From a virus, in the IMG/VR virus record IMGVR_UViG_3300025889_000741, positions 1 to 27,973 of that record: a stretch of 27,973 bases of DNA. One strand, written 5' to 3'. The notes beneath the pieces are model-generated. The model had not been told where the DNA came from, made no database searches, and was given only the letters and a program-made list of their open reading frames with translations. The translations under genes were made by a program, and so were the position numbers. Within the stretch, counting starts at the first letter, position 1, and each line of letters starts with the position of its first letter. Positions 23,783-27,973 of this stretch are shown here, one piece after another.

Positions 23783-24288
23783 AATTAGCAACTTATTTTC
23801 CGAATTTTATAGAGAAAGAAATCGCCGAGAAGCACGCTTCTCGTATGGACGATAATAAGGTGATTTCTAGGACAGACGATACTCAAGTTCCTAATTCTTG
23901 GGCATGGTATGGGTTACACTGGGACTTACTCGAAGACTGTTGTGATAAGATGTCTGAAATAACTGGCATAGAATTGATACCCACATATGATTATTGTAGG
24001 ATATATAAAAAAGATAATATCCTTCACCGTCATGCCGATAGACCTTCTTGCGAAGTTTCAGTTACCATAAACCTAAAAAATGTGCAAGTTCCTTGGGAGT
24101 TTTTCTGGGAGGGAGGTTCTGTTTTGATGAACCAAGGAGACGCAGTGATTTATCGTGGTTGTGATGTTGAGCATTGGAGAGAAGAGAACCCTGCTGACTT
24201 TGTATATCAGTCTTTCCTCCACTATGTTGATGCCAATGGTCCATATGCCTCACACGGGAACGAATACTTGACTAAAAAAAGAAAATAG
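23779..24288 (+). CDS. 2OG-Fe(II) oxygenase (prolyl-hydroxylase-like)
   Basis: 169 residues. The iron site is readable as H85-A-D87 ('HRHADRPS') and H132 ('VEHWRE'), in the context 'SCEVSVTINL' and 'GDAVIYRGCDVEHW'. A C-terminal 'QSFLHYVDANG' follows. This pattern is common in 2OG oxygenases of marine T4-like phages. The substrate is unknown. It starts in ATGA overlapping the gp46 stop, so it belongs to the end of the recombination operon, just before the TET/JBP cassette. A promoter covers its last codons. Confidence 0.8.
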   Translation: MKLATYFPNFIEKEIAEKHASRMDDNKVISRTDDTQVPNSWAWYGLHWDLLEDCCDKMSEITGIELIPTYDYCRIYKKDNILHRHADRPSCEVSVTINLKNVQVPWEFFWEGGSVLMNQGDAVIYRGCDVEHWREENPADFVYQSFLHYVDANGPYASHGNEYLTKKRK

Positions 24289-24296
24289 GTTATAAT
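24268..24296 (+). promoter_or_regulatory. Sigma70-like promoter before the TET/JBP cassette
   Basis: TTGACT (24268-24273), a 17-bp A-rich spacer and a perfect TATAAT (24291-24296); both hexamers and the spacing equal those of the gp55 promoter. It lies within the 3' end of the 2OG oxygenase gene and the 7-nt gap after it. The expected start of transcription is near 24303, upstream of the modification enzymes. Confidence 0.75.
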
Positions 24297-24478
24297 TGGT
24301 GCACAAGTTAAAAAGAAAAAGGTACAACTCTCTTGTAGAGTTGAAGAAAGAAATACAAGATAAAGGAAAAGAAAAGGTTCTTGATTTTAACGGTTATTCA
24401 TTAGTAACTAACAAGAACAAATACACGATGGTAGATAGTATGATATATGTGAATGGTGTTCTTCATGGAGTTGATTAA
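24296..24478 (+). CDS. Small basic protein ahead of the TET/JBP gene
   Basis: 60 residues if started at TTG 24296 or 59 from GTG 24299. There is no in-frame ATG before 24428. It is Lys-rich at the N-terminus ('HKLKRKRYNSLVELKKEIQ') and then forms a likely beta-hairpin ('GYSLVTNKNKYTMVDSMIYV'). The composition looks like a real small phage protein. Its start coincides with the -10 of the promoter, so from that promoter it would be nearly leaderless; it may instead be read from upstream transcripts. Its end overlaps the next gene. Function is unknown. Confidence 0.5.
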   Translation: MVHKLKRKRYNSLVELKKEIQDKGKEKVLDFNGYSLVTNKNKYTMVDSMIYVNGVLHGVD

Positions 24479-25856
24479 TATTGCAGGTCGCCAATGGAAG
24501 AAATACAAAGGCGATCAAGGTCAAGATGTTTATGTCGCACAGTTTCTTGAATCAGATGATGCTGTTCTTGGTACATATGCAGATGAGAACTCTTATGATC
24601 TTCTTATAGAAGATGATGCTGATTTTTATTTGCCTTCTAATGATTTGACAAACGATACTCACGAAGAAGATCTCGTTGCTTTCAAGTTCCGTAAAAATGT
24701 TTTCACGCAAGCAGAACAAGATGGTGCGTTTGAAGGTTTGTATGGTGCTGCTGTTGAATCAAATAACCGTGGACTAGCAGCTGGACCAAGAGAAGAAACT
24801 CAGGGTGGAAGAGATTGGGTTACTTTATATCAGTCCAGTGTCCTTGGTTGGTACGAAGAGGGGCAACCCCCAAGCATCGATGGTTCTGACCCACTCGTTA
24901 AATTTGCTAATATAAATAAAGATGAGATCCGTGGTGGTGTTTGGTTACGCACCAAAGTGGAACCAGAGTTTGGAGACTATAAAAACTTCTTCCCTAAACT
25001 AGAGGAGAAGTTGAAGTCTATGCCTCTTGAAGAGGCAAAATCATATGCTAAAACAATTAGAAAAGATTTTATATCGGACACTTCTTACGCCACTGCTATT
25101 TGGAGTGGTATTGCTGGGTTCTATGGTCGTTATCCTCGCATACCTTATGGTCGCGCTACAGCGTATACTGATCACCATAGAGAAACGTTTGAAAAGTGCT
25201 ATCCGTTCGCAAGGAAACTAGAAAAAACTTTCGCAGAATTACTCCCTGTTCGTCATTCTCGTCAAAAGAAATGGGCGGATAAAGTTGACCCAAAGTTTCT
25301 GATTGGCGAAGATACTACTTTCACCACAATCACTGTCAATACTACCACCAAAGATCGCAATGCTCGTATGGCATGCCATCGAGATGCTGGTTCTTTGAAC
25401 GAAGGTTATTCTAACTTGACGGTAGTCAGTGATGGCAAGAAAAACTGGAAAGGCGGATACCTCGTTTGCCCTGAAGTTCGTGCTGCTATTAATGTCCGAC
25501 CTGGTGACCTATTGCTCGTCGACAACATGCGAGTTATCCACGGTAACACTCCAATCGAAGCACCTGATACTGGTGAAGATGACCTGATGCGTATGTCTCT
25601 CGTATTTTATTTCCGTGAGGATATGGCGAAGTTGGGTAGTTGGGAGTATGAGCACCTGCGTCGTGCCTATGTTGACGCCCGCCGCAAGAATGAAGAACAC
25701 CCACTGTGGCGTCCATATTGGAATGGTGTATCGCCTTCCATGTGGGACGAACAAGAGTGGTATGATTGGTTGACTGTTGAAGGCGGCGAGTCGATGGTTC
25801 GTCAGTATCATCCTAAAGCATTTGAAGTTGCTGGTTCTTTGGAGGATTTCTTTTAA
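24465..25856 (+). CDS. TET/JBP-type 2OG-Fe(II) dioxygenase
   Basis: 463 residues from ATG 24465 (467 from ATG 24453; neither has a good ribosome-binding site). The C-terminal half carries the TET/JBP core. Iron ligands are H305-R-D307 ('MACHRDAGS') and H359 ('VIHGNTP'); the 2-oxoglutarate arginine is R376 ('RMSLVFYFRE'). 'GYSNLTVV', 'GGYLVCP' and 'VRPGDLLLVDN' are typical connecting strands. The superfamily oxidises the methyl group of 5-methylcytosine or thymine in DNA; phage members are known to make 5-hydroxymethylcytosine. Residues 1 to about 275 form a long, unrecognised N-terminal region that may bind DNA or a partner. The substrate here is inferred. The gene shares one base (TAATG) with the amidotransferase gene. 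Confidence 0.82.
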   Translation: MELINIAGRQWKKYKGDQGQDVYVAQFLESDDAVLGTYADENSYDLLIEDDADFYLPSNDLTNDTHEEDLVAFKFRKNVFTQAEQDGAFEGLYGAAVESNNRGLAAGPREETQGGRDWVTLYQSSVLGWYEEGQPPSIDGSDPLVKFANINKDEIRGGVWLRTKVEPEFGDYKNFFPKLEEKLKSMPLEEAKSYAKTIRKDFISDTSYATAIWSGIAGFYGRYPRIPYGRATAYTDHHRETFEKCYPFARKLEKTFAELLPVRHSRQKKWADKVDPKFLIGEDTTFTTITVNTTTKDRNARMACHRDAGSLNEGYSNLTVVSDGKKNWKGGYLVCPEVRAAINVRPGDLLLVDNMRVIHGNTPIEAPDTGEDDLMRMSLVFYFREDMAKLGSWEYEHLRRAYVDARRKNEEHPLWRPYWNGVSPSMWDEQEWYDWLTVEGGESMVRQYHPKAFEVAGSLEDFF

Positions 25857-26527
25857 TGTGCGGAGTGATTGGTGTCTACCTCACTGATGTTACTCCTGCT
25901 GATTGCGGATTAGTTAGTAACCTTTTCTTAGAATCAATGATTCGCGGGAAACATGCCACTGGCGTCACCTTTTTCAAAGACGGTAAATTCAATACAATTA
26001 AAGAACCAACTTCCTCTTACCTTTTCCTTGGCAGACATACTACGGTTGAAGATTGGGTTGACGGAGATACTCTATTGTGTATAGGGCATACTCGATACTC
26101 TACTTCGGATCTACGTTACAATCAACCGTTTCAAGGCAAAGAAATTTCTATTGCACATAATGGAGTTATCTCTCAAGACCCAGACATTTGGGAATACGAA
26201 ACAGAGACTTTGAATGATTCTGAATTGATACTTCGATGCATTGAGGCAGGTGATACTCCTCTTGAAGTTTACAAACACCGAAGTATGGCATGCGTCGCTA
26301 TAGAAGATGGAGTTCTACATGGTTGGAGAAATCATGAACGTCCTCTTTGGATGGCACCAAGAGATAACGGTCTTATCTTTGCTTCAACAGAAGATATAAT
26401 TAGAAGGTCTCGCATCGAAGGTCATGTAGAAAAATGCGAACCTCTTGTGAAATACACTTACAGTAATTATGGTGGGTTATACGAAGATAGGAGATTCTTC
26501 GACCCCGACTTGGAGGACTTGCAATGA
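25856..26527 (+). CDS. Class II glutamine amidotransferase
   Basis: 223 residues, an Ntn-hydrolase. Met1 is followed by Cys2, the nucleophile once Met is removed ('MCGVIGVY'). Also seen are 'GHTRYST' (78-84), 'RYNQPF' (87-92) and 'IAHNGVI' (99-105). 'NDSELI' near residue 120 is the usual acidic element. It releases ammonia from glutamine. There is no attached synthase domain as in PurF, GlmS or AsnB, so it must serve a separate partner, most likely the amidoligase that follows. A GGAGG site precedes the start inside the TET/JBP gene; the 3' end overlaps the amidoligase as ATGA. Confidence 0.88.
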   Translation: MCGVIGVYLTDVTPADCGLVSNLFLESMIRGKHATGVTFFKDGKFNTIKEPTSSYLFLGRHTTVEDWVDGDTLLCIGHTRYSTSDLRYNQPFQGKEISIAHNGVISQDPDIWEYETETLNDSELILRCIEAGDTPLEVYKHRSMACVAIEDGVLHGWRNHERPLWMAPRDNGLIFASTEDIIRRSRIEGHVEKCEPLVKYTYSNYGGLYEDRRFFDPDLEDLQ

Positions 26528-27399
26528 AGTATAATCCAAAAGACTTTACTTATGGATATGAGATTGAATGGGGTGACATTGATCGAACTCTGCAAATTCC
26601 AGAGCACCTTGGGTCATGGGAACATGCAGAAACGGATATTGTAAACGTTCATGAACCATACAGGTTTGTTGCTTGTGACCCTCTTGGGTTAGAACCACCT
26701 GTTGGCGGAGAAGTCAATACAAAACCTACAAGCACTTGGCAAGAACAAGTAGATCGAATCATGGAGATACATGATTTGTTTGTTGCGAATGGAGACAAAC
26801 CATCTGCCTCTTGCGTCAATCATGGACACCTTCATGTTTATGTCCCTGGACTGAAAGAAGATGTTGACGGTTTAAAGCGACTGATTGCATACATAAAAGA
26901 GAATCAAGAACTAACCGTTGAGTCTTGTTACCAATTTGGTCAGAGACCAGAGATGAAGATACTCAAAGGTTCAAAGACTTACTTGAAGTATGATGGCGGT
27001 CGACTAATGCCAGAATATATGTGTGACAACATCATAAACCTTGCAGAAGATTTTGACCATTTCATTAAACTTCATGCAGCAGGTAAAGATGGAGTTTCAA
27101 TGGGTCGTCCATTCCGCCATGCAATCAACACCTATTGCATGAAGCACACTGGTACTATCGAGTTCCGTTGCTTCAGGTCTACAACTGATCGCAAACAGAT
27201 TGAAGATCAGTTTATATTTGCTGAAGCATTTATTGATGCTGCTCTGAATGACGGACCTAGTGTTGAAGAGATCCTAGATTCTAGAAACTTCAACTTCCCT
27301 CCTTTCGTTTGGAATCCAGGAGAGTATAAAGGTTGGATGAATACAAAGTACGATAAGTCTCGCGGAGAGAAGAAAAGAGAATTTCATGAAGTTGCGTGA
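26524..27399 (+). CDS. Amidoligase (glutamine-synthetase-fold COOH-NH2 ligase)
   Basis: 291 residues. The motifs fit the Amidoligase_2 pattern. They are 'YGYEIEWGD' (10-18, Glu13/Glu15 as metal ligands), 'GGEVNTKP' (61-68) and 'NHGHLHVYVPG' (99-109, His100/102/104). Then come 'GRPFRHAINTY' (194-204) and 'TIEFRCFRST' (211-220, Glu213/Arg215/Arg218). Such enzymes use ATP to join a carboxylate to an amine. In phages they are known to occur with class II amidotransferases, as here. The carboxylate substrate is unknown; candidates are a DNA base carboxyl made by the TET/JBP enzyme, a peptide or a metabolite. GGAGGA lies 9 nt before the ATG. Confidence 0.8.
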   Translation: MKYNPKDFTYGYEIEWGDIDRTLQIPEHLGSWEHAETDIVNVHEPYRFVACDPLGLEPPVGGEVNTKPTSTWQEQVDRIMEIHDLFVANGDKPSASCVNHGHLHVYVPGLKEDVDGLKRLIAYIKENQELTVESCYQFGQRPEMKILKGSKTYLKYDGGRLMPEYMCDNIINLAEDFDHFIKLHAAGKDGVSMGRPFRHAINTYCMKHTGTIEFRCFRSTTDRKQIEDQFIFAEAFIDAALNDGPSVEEILDSRNFNFPPFVWNPGEYKGWMNTKYDKSRGEKKREFHEVA

Positions 27400-27928
27400 A
27401 TGTTCTGCTGAACAATTTAAAAACGCAATAACCGATGATCCTGCTGACAAGTTTGCAAAAACTTTTGTCGCTAAGGCAAATATGCAGGAGCAATGGAGTT
27501 TTTGTATAGGTGCTTGGGATGAGGATGATTCTCTTCTAGGTGCAATCATTACAACAATAAGCAAACGTTCCCCAAAAGTAGCAAACCTACAACTTCTTCA
27601 CACCTTTGCTAAACACAGAGGCAAGGGAGTTGGTCGTATTCTCTGCGAGGACTCCCTCCGCTTTGCGAGACAGAACGGTGCTGTGTACTTCCGAGTATCT
27701 GCTGAACCTGACGCTGTAAAGTTCTACGAGAGAATTGGGTTCACTATGCTCGGAAAGCAAAAGAGTGGGTGTCAATTATCCATGTTTAGGATTACTGGTG
27801 ACACCTTCTTTGACGGCGATTATAGTCTGGAAAATAAACCGATCTATGAAGCAGTACACAAAAAAGGCAAGGGAGGATGTGTTGAAGTATTCGCTGACGA
27901 ACCCCTTGGACTGGAAGGGTTTCTGTAA
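27386..27928 (+). CDS. GNAT-family acetyltransferase
   Basis: 180 residues. The acetyl-CoA-binding motif is 'HRGKGVGRIL' (77-86), followed by the helix 'CEDSLRFARQNGA' and the motif B segment 'AVKFYERIGF' (110-119). The acceptor is unknown. It starts 14 nt inside the amidoligase gene, so it is probably coupled to it, with a weak purine-rich ribosome-binding site. The last 50 residues after the GNAT fold ('DGDYSLENKPIYEAVHKKGKGG') are an extension of unknown role. It is the last complete gene of the window, and the cassette may continue to the right. Confidence 0.85.
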   Translation: MKLRECSAEQFKNAITDDPADKFAKTFVAKANMQEQWSFCIGAWDEDDSLLGAIITTISKRSPKVANLQLLHTFAKHRGKGVGRILCEDSLRFARQNGAVYFRVSAEPDAVKFYERIGFTMLGKQKSGCQLSMFRITGDTFFDGDYSLENKPIYEAVHKKGKGGCVEVFADEPLGLEGFL

Positions 27929-27957
27929 GTTGTTGATCTAGAAGCAAAAAAAAGGTG

Positions 27958-27963
27958 TTGACA
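27958..27963 (+). promoter_or_regulatory. Probable -35 box cut by the window edge
   Basis: A perfect TTGACA in a short non-coding tail after the acetyltransferase. With the 17-bp spacing seen at the other promoters, its -10 would fall at about 27981, outside the window. Confidence 0.4.
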
Positions 27964-27973
27964 AATACACCGA

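Noticed and set aside
27954-27971. GGTGT/ACACC inverted repeat as a terminator
   Set aside because: The stem is only 5 bp with no T-run after it, and it overlaps a perfect -35 hexamer.
1-27973. tRNA genes, CRISPR arrays, insertion sequences or integrase
   Set aside because: I looked for cloverleaf and T-loop sequences, regularly spaced repeats and transposase motifs, and saw none.

Overview
This window is a dense, single-stranded stretch of a T4-like (contractile-tailed) phage genome. All genes read on the + strand and most neighbours overlap or nearly touch. The gene order 13-14-15-16-17-18-19-20-67-68-21-22-23-(tube-like)-uvsY-uvsW-55-47-46 is the arrangement I associate with marine 'exo-T4' myophages such as cyanophage or pelagiphage relatives, rather than T4 itself. 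The host cannot be named from this window: there are no photosynthesis genes, tRNAs or integrase here. These gene identities rest on protein motifs and synteny read by eye, without database searches.

Layout. 1-2040: C-terminal part of a long fibre-like structural protein, open at the left edge. 2056-3634: a small AT-rich accessory cassette with a sulfotransferase-like protein and two tandem, mutually similar proteins of unknown function. 3638-8742: late promoter, then neck and packaging genes (gp13, split by a frameshift; gp14; gp15; a putative 2OG-Fe(II) oxygenase; gp16; gp17). 8743-8839: a palindrome-rich gap with a TATAAATA late promoter. 8840-16651: sheath, tube, portal, core proteins, protease, scaffold and major capsid protein. 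Terminators lie after gp19 and after gp23. 16782-20132: a second tube-like protein, then the recombination genes uvsY and uvsW with small companions. 20187-23782: late sigma factor gp55 and the gp47/gp46 nuclease, with a degenerate glutaredoxin-like gene between 47 and 46. 23779-27928: a run of enzymes.

The most unusual region is the right end. Behind a TTGACT-N17-TATAAT promoter lie a 60-residue ORF, a TET/JBP-type 2OG-Fe(II) dioxygenase (DNA-base oxidising superfamily), a class II glutamine amidotransferase, a glutamine-synthetase-fold amidoligase and a GNAT acetyltransferase. The four enzyme genes overlap by 1, 4 and 14 nt. Together they look like a pathway that oxidises a substrate, possibly a base in phage DNA, and then adds amide and acyl groups. 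That is an inference; the families are read from motifs.

Regulation. Three TATAAATA late promoters (before gp13, before gp18, before the gp68-position ORF) match the presence of gp55. Three sigma70-like promoters with 17-bp spacers (before the tube-like gene, before gp55, before the modification cassette) would serve earlier expression, and a perfect TTGACA at the right edge is probably half of another.
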